41,318 bases of DNA from Clostridiales bacterium (lineage in GTDB: Bacteria > Bacillota > Clostridia > Christensenellales > Aristaeellaceae). Both the position numbers and the translations under genes were made by a program. This document shows positions 33,339 through 41,318 of this stretch, in pieces (the first letter of the stretch is position 1; each line of letters starts with the position of its first letter). The notes under the pieces are model-generated. The model saw nothing but the letters and a program-made list of their open reading frames with translations, made no database searches and was not told the origin of the DNA. The stretch covers positions 1 through 41,318 of the forward strand of contig SVHC01000025.1 of assembly GCA_015056055.1 (NCBI GenBank), given 5' to 3'.

Positions 33339-36290
33339 ATGAAGAAAATGCTTGCTTTGCTGATGGTTCTGTTCATAATGATTGGAAACGGTTATGCGGA
33401 AGAACCGGAGTATGACTTTGATACAAATGACTATTCCATTACTACATATCGTGGTGCGGGCGGAGATATCACCGTGCCCGCAGAAATGGAAGGCTGCCCG
33501 GTAGAGATGATTGAGTCGGCAGTGTTTTATTGCAATAAAGAGATTCGGTCTGTGGTTTTGCCGGAAACCTTGCTTGCAATCGGAAGCAGCAATTTTTATG
33601 CGGCGGATGAATTACAATCTGTTGTTTTGCCGGAATCGCTGATCGCGATTGATGCTTTCAACTTTTTTTGGTGCCCGCAGATAACGGAGATTACAATTCC
33701 TGCCAGCGTGTGCTATATCGGAAACGATTGTTTCGAAGACTGTGAAAATCTGCGCACGATTCGTTTCTTGGGCGAAGTGCCTGTAATGGGATTGTGCTGC
33801 TTTGAATATCTGCCGGAAGATGCCGTGGCATATGTGCCGGATGACTTGGTGGAAGAATACCGCGCTGCGTTGCCTGAGACTCTGAGCGTTTTGGCTTCTG
33901 GGCAGAAGGCAGTTACAGTGGATTATACGGCCGCAGAAGAGGAATTTGAATTTGATGCCGAAACCGGAACGATTATCGAGTATCTGGGCTTTGCGACTCG
34001 CGTGGATATTCCTGCGACAATTGACGGAGTGCCTGTAAATGCCATTGGAGATGAAGCGTTCTTTGGCAACAATTACATGTATTATGTGACGGTTCCCGAA
34101 GGTACCGTATCCATTGGTGAGAATGCGTTTGCAAGCGCGACGCATTTGTCTTATGCAGACTTGCCCTCCACGCTGCAAAGTATTGGTGACTCGGCATTTT
34201 ACGGGTTCAAAGGACAGGTTCTCAAGTTGCCCGAAGGCCTGAAGACCATTGGAAATGAGGCTTTTTACTGGAGCAACACGGAGGAGGTCTATTTCCCGTC
34301 TACGATTGAACACATTGGTGAAGCGGCCTTTGGCAGTTCGTATGTGGGATACCTTTATTTCGAAGGAAAACAGTTGCCGGAAATTGCAGAAGATGCATTT
34401 GAAGGCTTGTCCATCAGCGATATCGATATCAACTGGCAGGCAAGTCGAGAACAGATGCAGGCTGCACAGGCATTCTTTGATGGAATCGGTCTGGAAACGC
34501 GTGTATGGCGTATGCAGAATCCGAATGTAGACTATATCTACGACGGACTGGATAGCTACGCGGATGGTGTTATGACGGGGTACACCGGTACTCAGACGCA
34601 TGTCCGCCCCTGGGATGAATTCGACGGGATTACCGTGACTGCTCTGGGAAACGGCGCATTTAAGGAAAACAAAACCATCGAATATTTTGCTGTGCCTTAC
34701 AACGATGAGTTTACCACGATCGGTACCGAGGCATTTGCGGACAGTAATATAAAATATATCGACCTGTTTGATTCTGTAACCACTATCGAGGCGGGCGCAT
34801 TCCGCAACTGTACAAATCTTAAGGAGATCGAGATTCCGGCATCTGTAACCAGCATAGCGGCGGATGCGTTTGAAGGTTGCACAGGACTTGAGAAGATTAC
34901 CTTCCTGTGTGATATTTCGGTTCTCACGGAAGGAATGCTGGATAGCTGCACAAGCCTTGTCGAGTACGATGGTGTTCCGGATGCAAACGAAGAAGAAAAA
35001 TTTGCTTTGCGCGTCGCTCTTTATGGTATGCCGGAGGTGAAAATCACCCGTCAGCCGGAAGATGTTACCGTGCCCGAGGGAGAAATGGCTGAAATCAGTC
35101 TGGAGGCTGAAGGCGAAGGAAAACTGACCTATGCATGGTATGTGATGGATATATGGTCAAATGAATTTACGCTGGATGAAAGCTGCACAGAAAGCACCTA
35201 CAGCCTTACCATGAATGGTGACGCGGACTGCACGGAAGTCTATTGTGTTGTTACAGACATCTATGGTACGTCGGTAACCTCCGAAACAGCGACGTTCTAT
35301 ATGGCAGAACCCGAAATGCCTGAACCGGTTGCGATTGGCGAAGAAGGAAAACTCTTCTTCGGACTCTGGAATCTGCAGTATATGGAGCTTGAAGGCATGA
35401 TTCTGGAAGCTGCCGATCTGGGCATGGTTATGGATCTTACTTTGAACGAGGATGGTACCGTATCTGTTTTCGATGGCGAAACCACGGAAATGGGCGTATG
35501 GACTTTGCGGGACGGCGTTGCCGAACTTATGGGCATGGCGCTTACGCTGACGGATGACGGCAGACTGTGTGCCTCGGAGGAAGGCGCTGCAATGTATTTC
35601 GTACACGGAGGGGATGCGCCTTCCGGTACGGTACCTCCTGCAGATGAAACACAGAAAACTACGGATGTAGAAGCATTCTTTGGCGTATGGAACGGTGTTT
35701 ATGTCGAAGCTGAGGGGCAGACACTTTACCTGGATGACTTTGGCATGGAGATGGTGCTCTGTGTTTATCCGGACGGCACAGCCACCATGTATGACGGTGA
35801 AACGAACGAAGAGGCTTTTTGGACGTTTGAAGACGGCATTATGTATATCGACGCCATGGTTTTGACTGTGACGGACGAAGGTTTGTGCATAGCTGAGGAT
35901 GGCGCACTGATGTACTTTGAATTTGCAGCATATATTGAAAGTGCAAATAACAGGCCTTCTTCCGGAAATGCCATAACCCGCAACGAAGATCGTCTGAACC
36001 GGAAGTTCATTTGCGAGAGCTATACGGCGTTGGGAAACAAGATGGATGCCGCCACGCTGGGCAGCGAATATTCTTTGTATTTCTATGCGGATGGAACAAT
36101 GGATTTTTGCCTTGGCGGTACCACCCTTCCCAAACTACCCTGGGGTCTGGATCAGGTTTCAATCGGTTTGAATAAGGTTGATGCATTCGTTATCAACTAT
36201 TATGGCACACCTTTCAACGCTGTATTGACCGACGTGGGATTTGATATGGATTATGGCAGTATTACCCTGCATTTTATGCCAGCGAAATAA
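33339..36290 (+). CDS. Exported leucine-rich-repeat (BspA/LRR_5-type) protein with C-terminal beta-domain repeats
   Basis: About 983 residues with a signal peptide (MLALLMVLFIMIGNGYA). Two LRR_5 blocks (about 30-180 and 215-540) have the BspA-like V-x-x-I-G-x-x-A-F pattern, for example VSIGENAFASATHLSYADLP and VTSIAADAFEGCTGLEKITF. An Ig-like domain follows (ITRQPEDVTVPEGEMAEISL). The end has two clear and one diverged repeats of about 85 residues with F-F/A-G-x-W ... D-G-T-x-x-x-x-D-G-E-T (LNEDGTVSVFDGETTEMGVW; VYPDGTATMYDGETNEEAFW), lipocalin-like in pattern. BspA-type proteins bind host or bacterial surfaces. The start at 33339 has GGGAG upstream; an in-frame ATG at 33309 is less likely. 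Confidence 0.85.
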   Translation: MKKMLALLMVLFIMIGNGYAEEPEYDFDTNDYSITTYRGAGGDITVPAEMEGCPVEMIESAVFYCNKEIRSVVLPETLLAIGSSNFYAADELQSVVLPESLIAIDAFNFFWCPQITEITIPASVCYIGNDCFEDCENLRTIRFLGEVPVMGLCCFEYLPEDAVAYVPDDLVEEYRAALPETLSVLASGQKAVTVDYTAAEEEFEFDAETGTIIEYLGFATRVDIPATIDGVPVNAIGDEAFFGNNYMYYVTVPEGTVSIGENAFASATHLSYADLPSTLQSIGDSAFYGFKGQVLKLPEGLKTIGNEAFYWSNTEEVYFPSTIEHIGEAAFGSSYVGYLYFEGKQLPEIAEDAFEGLSISDIDINWQASREQMQAAQAFFDGIGLETRVWRMQNPNVDYIYDGLDSYADGVMTGYTGTQTHVRPWDEFDGITVTALGNGAFKENKTIEYFAVPYNDEFTTIGTEAFADSNIKYIDLFDSVTTIEAGAFRNCTNLKEIEIPASVTSIAADAFEGCTGLEKITFLCDISVLTEGMLDSCTSLVEYDGVPDANEEEKFALRVALYGMPEVKITRQPEDVTVPEGEMAEISLEAEGEGKLTYAWYVMDIWSNEFTLDESCTESTYSLTMNGDADCTEVYCVVTDIYGTSVTSETATFYMAEPEMPEPVAIGEEGKLFFGLWNLQYMELEGMILEAADLGMVMDLTLNEDGTVSVFDGETTEMGVWTLRDGVAELMGMALTLTDDGRLCASEEGAAMYFVHGGDAPSGTVPPADETQKTTDVEAFFGVWNGVYVEAEGQTLYLDDFGMEMVLCVYPDGTATMYDGETNEEAFWTFEDGIMYIDAMVLTVTDEGLCIAEDGALMYFEFAAYIESANNRPSSGNAITRNEDRLNRKFICESYTALGNKMDAATLGSEYSLYFYADGTMDFCLGGTTLPKLPWGLDQVSIGLNKVDAFVINYYGTPFNAVLTDVGFDMDYGSITLHFMPAK

Positions 36291-36305
36291 CAGATATCCT
36301 TTCCA

Positions 36306-36339
36306 ATATGCCTGCCGGATTTTCCGACAGGCATATTTT
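36306..36339 (+). terminator. Terminator of the exported-protein operon
   Basis: ATATGCCTG (36306-36314) pairs with CAGGCATAT (36328-36336), with inner CGGA/TCCG, then TTTT. Confidence 0.8.
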
Positions 36340-36369
36340 CAAAGAGTTATGGAATCTGGCATTATATGC

Positions 36370-36398
36370 TTGACCGGAAGGTGACAAGCATGTATAAT
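36370..36398 (+). promoter_or_regulatory. Promoter for the zinc-ribbon / SPFH pair
   Basis: TTGACC (36370-36375), 17-base spacer, TATAAT (36393-36398). Confidence 0.8.
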
Positions 36399-36458
36399 TT
36401 ATGTTATAGTATGATATAAATCATTTATCATATATAATTACGAAAGAAGGCATAAGAT

Positions 36459-37736
36459 ATGAGTACGGTTGCTTATATGTGTCCCAGTTGCGGAGCGCCG
36501 CTTGAATACAGTGCCGAAAGCGGAAAGCTGGAATGTGCAGCTTGCGGAAGCAGCTATGCGCTGGAAGAAATCGAAGTAATGCCTGTTGACGGCGGAAAAG
36601 ATTCGGTTCGATTCGAACGTCCTCAGGAAACTTTTGAGGGCGGGGAAGAGGAGATTCAGGCGTATATCTGCAAAAGCTGCGGCGCGGAGCTTATGACGGA
36701 GGAAACAACTACCGCAACAGAGTGTCCTTACTGCGGAAGTCCCACGATTCTGCCCGACCGCATCGAAGGAAGCATCAAGCCTGAACTCGTAGTTCCCTTT
36801 ACTGTTACCAAGGAGCAGGCACAGAAGCAGTTTGAGGATTATTTCAAGGGCAAAAAGCTGATGCCGAATATATTCCTGAACAGCCGCAACCGCATCAGTG
36901 AGATGCGCAAGCTCTATGTGCCGTATTGGCTTTTTGACTGCAAGGCTGATGGCGATATTGTTTACGATGCCAGAAAGAAGCACAGCGAACGCCGCGGCGA
37001 TTGGGAAATCGAGCACACAGATCACTATATCGTGCGTCGTACGGGCAGCATGGAATTTGAGAATATCCCGGTGGACGGAAGTGAGAAGCTCGATAATAAG
37101 ATCACGGAATCTTTGGAACCGTATGATCTCGATGCAGCCGTTCCGTTCCAATCGGCAGTTCTTGCCGGTGCGATGGCCGACCATGCGGATGTGGATGCTG
37201 AAGCGTGCGAAGAACGCGCGGTTGAACGCGTGAAACACAGTGTTTCCGACACGCTGCGTAATACGGTTCATGGATACAGCTCCGTAAACGTGCGCAGCAG
37301 CAATATTTCCGCTGAGGATGGCGTGGTAAAGCCGGTGCTGCTGCCGGTATGGCTGATTACCACGGAGAAGGAAGGAAAAATCTATACCTTTGCCATCAAC
37401 GGTCAGACGGGAAAACTGACCTGCGATGTGCCTGCGGATACGAAAAAATCCATTCTGTGGTGCGGTGGAATTTTTGCAGGGGTATTCGGAATTGCGGCGT
37501 TGATTCTGGCACTGCTGGAAATGCTGGAAAGCGGAACGCTGCTGATTGGCGCAATTGTTGCATTAATTGCTATGCTGATCGGTTTTGCGATTCTGAAAGG
37601 ACAGCTGCAGCAGGCGGTAAGCCAAAGTTCTGCTGCGGGATATGTGAAGGAAGGCTCCTTCAAGCTGCACGTGCATTATGACAGATTCCTGTACAGGACC
37701 ACCACGCGCAGAAAGATCGAAACGCAGAAAAAATAA
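36459..37736 (+). CDS. Zinc-ribbon membrane protein (partner of SPFH protein)
   Basis: A 425-residue protein with two N-terminal four-cysteine zinc ribbons (MCPSCGAPLE ... ECAACGSS, about 7-32, and ICKSCGAELM ... ECPYCGSP, about 71-96). A large mixed domain follows (PELVVPFTVTKEQAQKQFE, LYVPYWLFDCKADG) and two membrane helices (about 325-375: ILWCGGIFAGVFGIAALIL and LIGAIVALIAMLIGFAIL). The tail is basic. Such proteins, often called TFIIB-type zinc-ribbon or primosomal-N' like, are frequently next to SPFH proteins in Bacillota. GAAGG precedes the ATG, and the SPFH gene begins 45 bases after the stop. Role unknown, perhaps membrane organisation or stress. Confidence 0.85.
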   Translation: MSTVAYMCPSCGAPLEYSAESGKLECAACGSSYALEEIEVMPVDGGKDSVRFERPQETFEGGEEEIQAYICKSCGAELMTEETTTATECPYCGSPTILPDRIEGSIKPELVVPFTVTKEQAQKQFEDYFKGKKLMPNIFLNSRNRISEMRKLYVPYWLFDCKADGDIVYDARKKHSERRGDWEIEHTDHYIVRRTGSMEFENIPVDGSEKLDNKITESLEPYDLDAAVPFQSAVLAGAMADHADVDAEACEERAVERVKHSVSDTLRNTVHGYSSVNVRSSNISAEDGVVKPVLLPVWLITTEKEGKIYTFAINGQTGKLTCDVPADTKKSILWCGGIFAGVFGIAALILALLEMLESGTLLIGAIVALIAMLIGFAILKGQLQQAVSQSSAAGYVKEGSFKLHVHYDRFLYRTTTRRKIETQKK

Positions 37737-37780
37737 GCGCGGCGGCATACAGCTGCGAATAATTACAGGAGGATAAACTT

Positions 37781-39211
37781 ATGGGTCTGATTTCTGCTGG
37801 ATTGAATGCACTGGGCGGCACTTTGGCCAGCCAGTGGAGAGAGTATTTTTATGTGGATGCTATGCCGGCTGATGTACTTGCTACCAAGGCAATGAAACGT
37901 ATTAACGGACGTTTCGGCGGCAGCAAGACCGAGGATGATAACGTCATTTCCGATGGTTCCATCATCGTGGTAAACGAAGGTCAGTGCATGATGATCGTGG
38001 ATCAGGGAAAGATTGTGGATTTCTGCGCAGAACCCGGCGAGTACAAATTTGAACTGAACGGCGAACCGACGCTGTTGTACGGTGACTTCAACGGCGAAAA
38101 GGTTATGACGATTCTGAAGCAGACATTTGACCGTTTCTCTTTCGGCGGTCAGGCGGGCAAGGATCAGCGCGTATATTTCTTCAATACGCGTGAATTGACC
38201 GGCAACAAATATGGTACGCCCGGCGGTGTTCCGTTCCTTGTAGTGGACAGGAACATTGGTTTGTATCAGGAGATTAACATCCGTATGTTTGGAGAGTACA
38301 GCTATAAGATTACCAATCCCATGCTGTTCTTTACAAACGTGTGCGGCAATGTTAGCGGCGATTATACCCGTGATGAGCTGGATAGTCAGCTTAAAAGCGA
38401 ATTGCTGACTGCGCTGGGCCCTGCATTGGCAAAGATTTCCGAAAAGGGAATTCGTTACAGCGCTCTGCCTGGCCATAACTTTGAAATTGCTGAAGAATTG
38501 AACAATGTTCTTTCTGCCAAGTGGGCAGAAAAGCGTGGTATTGAGATCGTTGAATTTGGCATCAGCTCGGTAAAGGCTTCTGAAGAAGACGAGAAGATGA
38601 TCAAGGATATGCAGCGCGCAGCGATGCTGTCCAATCCGAATCTTGCCGCTGGTTATACGGCGGGCGCCCGCGGACAGGCAATGCAGGACGCAGCAAACAA
38701 TACAGCCGGAGCTGCGGTCGGTTTTATGGGCATGAATATGGCGGGCGGCAATGGAAATGATGTTGCTCAGATGTTCCAGATGGGTCAGCAATATAATATG
38801 CAGATGCAGCAGGCGGCCCAGCAGACGGTTGACGGCAGAGAGTCTGTTGAAGCCAATAGCTGGCAGTGTGCATGCGGCGCAAAGCCCAGCGGCAAGTTCT
38901 GCCCCGAATGCGGAAGCAAGAAGCCCGAGCCCAAGCCGGCTGATACATGGAAGTGCCCGGCTTGCGGCAAGGACGTAAGCGGCAAATTCTGCCCGGAATG
39001 CGGCGCGAAGAAGCCTGCCGAAGACGGATGGACCTGTGCTTGCGGCGCAGTGAATAAGGGAAAATTCTGTGCGGAATGCGGCGCAAAGAAGCCTGCGGGA
39101 GAACCGCTGTATCAGTGTGATAAGTGCGGTTGGAAGCCTGCTGATCCCAAGAATCCTCCGCGTTTCTGCCCGGAATGCGGCGATCCCTTTGATGAGAACG
39201 ACGCAAAATAG
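37781..39211 (+). CDS. SPFH-domain protein (YdjI-like) with four C-terminal zinc ribbons
   Basis: A 476-residue protein. Residues about 40-290 form an SPFH (band 7) domain of the virion-core/YdjI type: SDGSIIVVNEGQCMMIVDQG, the YSYKITNPMLFFTNV region, and helical IEIVEFGISSVKASEEDEKM. A Gly/Met/Gln-rich linker (MGMNMAGGNGNDVAQ) leads to four tandem zinc ribbons (about 360-470), each with paired cysteines as in WQCACGAKPSGKFCPECGS. It has no membrane helix. YdjI in Bacillus takes part in membrane-damage response and often sits with a zinc-ribbon membrane protein as here. GGAGG lies before the ATG. The two genes form an operon with their own promoter. Confidence 0.9.
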   Translation: MGLISAGLNALGGTLASQWREYFYVDAMPADVLATKAMKRINGRFGGSKTEDDNVISDGSIIVVNEGQCMMIVDQGKIVDFCAEPGEYKFELNGEPTLLYGDFNGEKVMTILKQTFDRFSFGGQAGKDQRVYFFNTRELTGNKYGTPGGVPFLVVDRNIGLYQEINIRMFGEYSYKITNPMLFFTNVCGNVSGDYTRDELDSQLKSELLTALGPALAKISEKGIRYSALPGHNFEIAEELNNVLSAKWAEKRGIEIVEFGISSVKASEEDEKMIKDMQRAAMLSNPNLAAGYTAGARGQAMQDAANNTAGAAVGFMGMNMAGGNGNDVAQMFQMGQQYNMQMQQAAQQTVDGRESVEANSWQCACGAKPSGKFCPECGSKKPEPKPADTWKCPACGKDVSGKFCPECGAKKPAEDGWTCACGAVNKGKFCAECGAKKPAGEPLYQCDKCGWKPADPKNPPRFCPECGDPFDENDAK

Positions 39212-39229
39212 TTTTTGACAGATAGAGTA

Positions 39230-39266
39230 TCAGCCCCGCGAAAATATTTTTCGCGGGGCTGATTTA
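39230..39266. terminator. Bidirectional terminator between the SPFH and LysR genes
   Basis: TCAGCCCCGCGAAAA (39230-39244) pairs with TTTTCGCGGGGCTGA (39248-39262). It is a convergent-gene terminator. Confidence 0.85.
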
Positions 39267-39270
39267 TGTA

Positions 39271-40167
39271 TCAAGCATTCGGCAGCGTCTGGATAAAGCG
39301 ACGAAGCGCCGGATTATCATCATTTTTTCGCCAGACAATCAGGATCTCTTCGGTTTCGCCCTCTCCGGTCAATGGGACAAATACCACGTTTTCGGTGCCT
39401 ACATCCCAGGGGTGCGAGTATTCCGGAACGATGGAAATGCCTTCTTCGGCAGCAACCATCATCAGAATGCTTTCCATATCGTTTGAGCGCAATAGGATGT
39501 TGGGCTGATAGCCGGCCTGCTGATAAAGCTTTATATAGTAACTATCGCCGAATGAGTCGCCGGTTCCGGAAGGGGACATGAAGAGGATGTTTTCCTGCTT
39601 AAGATCCTTGCGGCTCAATTCCTTCCGTCTTGCAAGCGGATGATTGGCATAGAGCGCAACGCGCAGGGGAACATGCTCTGCGACCTGCAGCTGAAGCGAT
39701 TCTTCCTGACGGATATTGGTACTGTCCCATGTGAAGATAACGTCATATTCGCCGCTGATCAAACCGGATGCCAGCATATCCGTATCGCAGCGGTAGCAGG
39801 AAATCAGGACATTGGGATATTCCTGATGGAAAGTGCGCAGATGCTTCGGAAGATCACTGTGTTCGTAGCCTTTGGTATAACCGAGGCGCAGTTCGCCCTC
39901 CAATCCGGTAGAAGCTTCACGGGTACGCAGCAGGGCAGTATCCATTTTTCCGAGAATTTCTCGCGCTTCTTTCAGGAATATCTTTCCTGCCGGTGTCAGT
40001 GCAACGGGTCTGCTGTTGCGGTCGAGCAGTTTTGCCCCGACGGTTTCTTCAAGCGCATGAATTTGCTGGGTGATTGCCGTTTGCGATATAAAGTGGTTCA
40101 TGGCGGCTTTGGTGAAGCTGCCGTTTTCTGCTACGGATACAAAATAGCGCAGCTGATTCAGATTCAT
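39271..40167 (-). CDS. LysR-family transcriptional regulator
   Basis: A 298-residue regulator of typical LysR length. The N-terminal winged helix reads NLNQLRYFVSVAENGSFTKA then HFISQTAITQQIHALEETVG and SRPVALTPAGKIFL. The C-terminal part is the usual two-lobe effector domain (LRLGYTKGYEHSDLP, DVIFTWDSTN, LVALYANHPLARRK-like region) that senses a small molecule. AAGGAGTG precedes the ATG at 40167. It is divergent from a T-box-led phenylacetate-CoA-ligase-like gene, so it probably controls that gene and itself. A 27-base palindrome lies over its own -10 box, as expected for autoregulation. The effector is unknown, perhaps an aromatic acid. Confidence 0.92.
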   Translation of the reverse strand: MNLNQLRYFVSVAENGSFTKAAMNHFISQTAITQQIHALEETVGAKLLDRNSRPVALTPAGKIFLKEAREILGKMDTALLRTREASTGLEGELRLGYTKGYEHSDLPKHLRTFHQEYPNVLISCYRCDTDMLASGLISGEYDVIFTWDSTNIRQEESLQLQVAEHVPLRVALYANHPLARRKELSRKDLKQENILFMSPSGTGDSFGDSYYIKLYQQAGYQPNILLRSNDMESILMMVAAEEGISIVPEYSHPWDVGTENVVFVPLTGEGETEEILIVWRKNDDNPALRRFIQTLPNA

Positions 40168-40185
40168 AATATGTGCACTCCTTGC

Positions 40186-40212
40186 ACTATAATAAGATTA
40201 TCTTATTATAGT
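40186..40212. promoter_or_regulatory. 27-base palindromic operator, probable LysR site
   Basis: ACTATAATAAGAT (40186-40198), central T (40199), then its exact reverse complement (40200-40212). It contains the T-N11-A pattern of LysR sites, overlaps the -10 box of the LysR gene and lies upstream of the opposite promoter. Confidence 0.75.
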
Positions 40213-40256
40213 ATGCGAATGTTGAATTTGCAATCGCGCTATATCTTGTGTATAAT
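40205..40256. promoter_or_regulatory. Divergent promoters sharing one palindromic -35 box
   Basis: TTGCAA (40228-40233) reads the same on both strands. Plus strand: 17-base spacer then TATAAT (40251-40256). Minus strand: 17-base spacer then TATAAT (40210-40205). One hexamer can therefore serve both genes, though not at the same time. Confidence 0.75.
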
Positions 40257-40262
40257 AAGCAC

Positions 40263-40557
40263 ATCTTAAGTGGTGCGGATATAAAGCAATCGATCACCAT
40301 CATATTTTGAAATGCGTTTGAGCAGAAAGAGTAGCCGGGAGAAAAGCTTCAGAGAAATGCCGGTCGGTGCGAGGCATCAGTAATATCCCTGTGAAGTTCC
40401 CTCTGCGAGCGGTGCGCTGAAATATTAGTAGGTGCAACGGGTGCGACCGTTATATCGCTAAGACTTTTAAGCCTATTAAGGTTTCGGTCGCAAGGTCGAT
40501 ACGAAAGCAGAGTGGTACCGCGATTTACATCGTCCCTGTTTATGCAGGGATTTTTTT
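40263..40557 (+). promoter_or_regulatory. T-box riboswitch leader
   Basis: The T-box sequence AGAGTGGTACCGCG is at 40509-40522, followed by a terminator (TCCCTG 40533-40538 with CAGGGA 40545-40550, then seven Ts). Stem I is visible: GCAGA (40322-40326) pairs with TCTGC (40402-40406), GGGA (40337-40340) with TCCC (40386-40389), and the distal AGAGA..GCCGGTCGGTGCGAGGC part is at 40351-40377. The AGTA (40330-40333) and GAA (40393-40395) specifier-loop marks are in place. The codon after GAAG is TTC (40397-40399), pointing to phenylalanine; AGT or GTT would be shifts by one or two bases. Uncharged tRNA would switch the ligase gene on. Confidence 0.85.
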
Positions 40558-40622
40558 ATTGCAGTTTTCCGCTTGCCGGGATGAAAAAATATACCGTGAA
40601 GATCAATGAAGGAGAGATATCT

Positions 40623-41318
40623 ATGGAACGTTACTATCAGCCGGAAATCGAATGCGCACCCGTTGAGCAGATCAAAGCACTGCAGGATGAGCGACTTGTC
40701 AAGCAGGTAAAGCATGTTTGGGATAATGTTCCTTACTACCGCAAGAAGATGGAAGAAAAGGGAGTTACCCCCGATGATATCAAGGGAACCAAAGACCTGC
40801 ATAAGCTGCCCTTCCTGACCAAGGATGATTTGCGCATGGCATATCCCTATGGATTGATGGGTAAGCCCGTCAAGGATTGTGTCCGCATTCAGTCTACTTC
40901 CGGCACTACGGGCAAGCGAGTTGTAGCGTTCTATACGCAGCATGATATAGACTTGTGGGAAGACTGCTGTGCACGCGCTATTATGGCTGCAGGCGGTACG
41001 AATGAAGATGTCTGTCAGGTTTCTTATGGTTATGGATTGTTCACGGGTGGTCCCGGTTTGAACGGCGGCAGTCATAAGGTTGGCTGCCTGACTGTTCCCA
41101 CTTCATCCGGCAACACCGAAAGGCAGATTATGTTCATTCAAGACCTGCAGTCGACGATTCTGTGCTGCACGCCGTCTTATGCAGCTTATCTTGGTGAAAC
41201 CATGAAGGAAATGGGCCTGACTCCGGACCAGATTCCGCTGAAGGCCGGTATTTTCGGCGCAGAGGCATGGAGCGAAGAAATGCGTCAGGATATCCAGAAT
41301 ACGCTGGGTATCAAGGCA
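40623..41318 (+). CDS. paaK: Phenylacetate-CoA ligase-like (PaaK family), 3' truncated by the window
   Basis: The first 232 residues of an AMP-forming ligase. Typical PaaK features are the start RYYQPEIECAPVEQIKALQD, VPYYRKKMEEKGVTPDDIKG, KLPFLTKDDLR and the phosphate-binding STSGTTGKRVVAFYT loop (Thr/Ser/Gly-rich), then YGYGLFTGGPGLNGGSHKVG and ILCCTPSYAAYLGE. The enzyme joins phenylacetate or other aryl acids to CoA with ATP. In anaerobes it often goes with indolepyruvate:ferredoxin oxidoreductase in aromatic amino acid use, but that gene is not visible. The start has GGAGAG before it; an in-frame ATG at 40581 is possible but lacks a good site. Control by a T-box and a LysR regulator is unusual for this enzyme. 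Confidence 0.9.
   Translation, partial: MERYYQPEIECAPVEQIKALQDERLVKQVKHVWDNVPYYRKKMEEKGVTPDDIKGTKDLHKLPFLTKDDLRMAYPYGLMGKPVKDCVRIQSTSGTTGKRVVAFYTQHDIDLWEDCCARAIMAAGGTNEDVCQVSYGYGLFTGGPGLNGGSHKVGCLTVPTSSGNTERQIMFIQDLQSTILCCTPSYAAYLGETMKEMGLTPDQIPLKAGIFGAEAWSEEMRQDIQNTLGIKA

Noticed and set aside
40476-41075. Minus-strand frame over the T-box and ligase start
   Set aside because: It conflicts with the T-box leader and the PaaK motifs on the plus strand.

Overview
The window looks like chromosome of a strictly anaerobic, carbohydrate-using Gram-positive bacterium of the Bacillota, most likely a gut Clostridia member. The support is strong AGGAGG-type ribosome binding sites, a T-box leader, meso-diaminopimelate dehydrogenase, a glycyl radical enzyme, oxygen-reductive rubrerythrins, a LuxR-type membrane regulator and many sugar-processing proteins. 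Base composition is moderate, lower in the 23.4-26.0 kb and 29.7-30.8 kb stretches. No tRNA, rRNA, CRISPR array, transposase or integrase was seen.

Layout. 1-6 kb: the end of a probable ABC sugar-binding protein, then a GH172 (DUF2961) glycosidase, a Cys/Met-type PLP lyase, an M28 peptidase, a double-domain rhamnose-mutarotase-like protein and a beta-propeller glycosidase-like protein. 6-11 kb: a glycyl radical enzyme with an unusual active-site motif, an acetyltransferase, a secreted transglutaminase-like protein and small unknowns. 11-12.6 kb: a fused flavin reductase/rubredoxin/reverse rubrerythrin with a small zinc-ribbon partner. 12.6-16.3 kb: a minus-strand operon of a URO-D-like protein, a TauE/SafE permease and a beta-helix protein. 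16.4-21.4 kb: an EFR1-type flavodoxin-ferredoxin, a TIM-barrel glycosidase-like gene that seems to start with ACG, a beta-sandwich protein, an M42 peptidase and diaminopimelate dehydrogenase. 21.5-23.4 kb: an ABC-F ATPase.

23.4-26.6 kb is accessory-looking. It holds a secreted unknown, a small regulator/membrane protein/zinc-ribbon operon (XRE gene apparently starting with ATC), short repeats, and a reverse rubrerythrin nearly identical to the C-terminal half of the fusion at 11.3 kb. A partial copy of the 3' flank of that rubrerythrin lies about 1.5 kb away, on the other side of the small operon, which suggests a duplication or insertion. 26.6-29.7 kb: a TPR protein, a YprB-like exonuclease and a LuxR regulator with a lipobox and membrane helices. 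30.2-36.3 kb: three consecutive exported proteins (a lipoprotein, a peptidoglycan-binding/DUF11 protein, and a leucine-rich-repeat protein with tandem C-terminal beta domains). 36.4-39.2 kb: a zinc-ribbon membrane protein with an SPFH protein carrying four zinc ribbons. 39.2-41.3 kb: a LysR regulator divergent from a T-box-controlled phenylacetate-CoA-ligase-like gene, with both promoters apparently sharing one palindromic -35 box.

The points that most deserve checking are the two non-ATG starts, the GCNWP glycyl radical enzyme, the multi-domain peroxidase and its paralogue, the duplicated rubrerythrin flank, and the T-box plus shared-promoter control of the ligase gene. All functions are read from sequence patterns and family knowledge; no database search was run.
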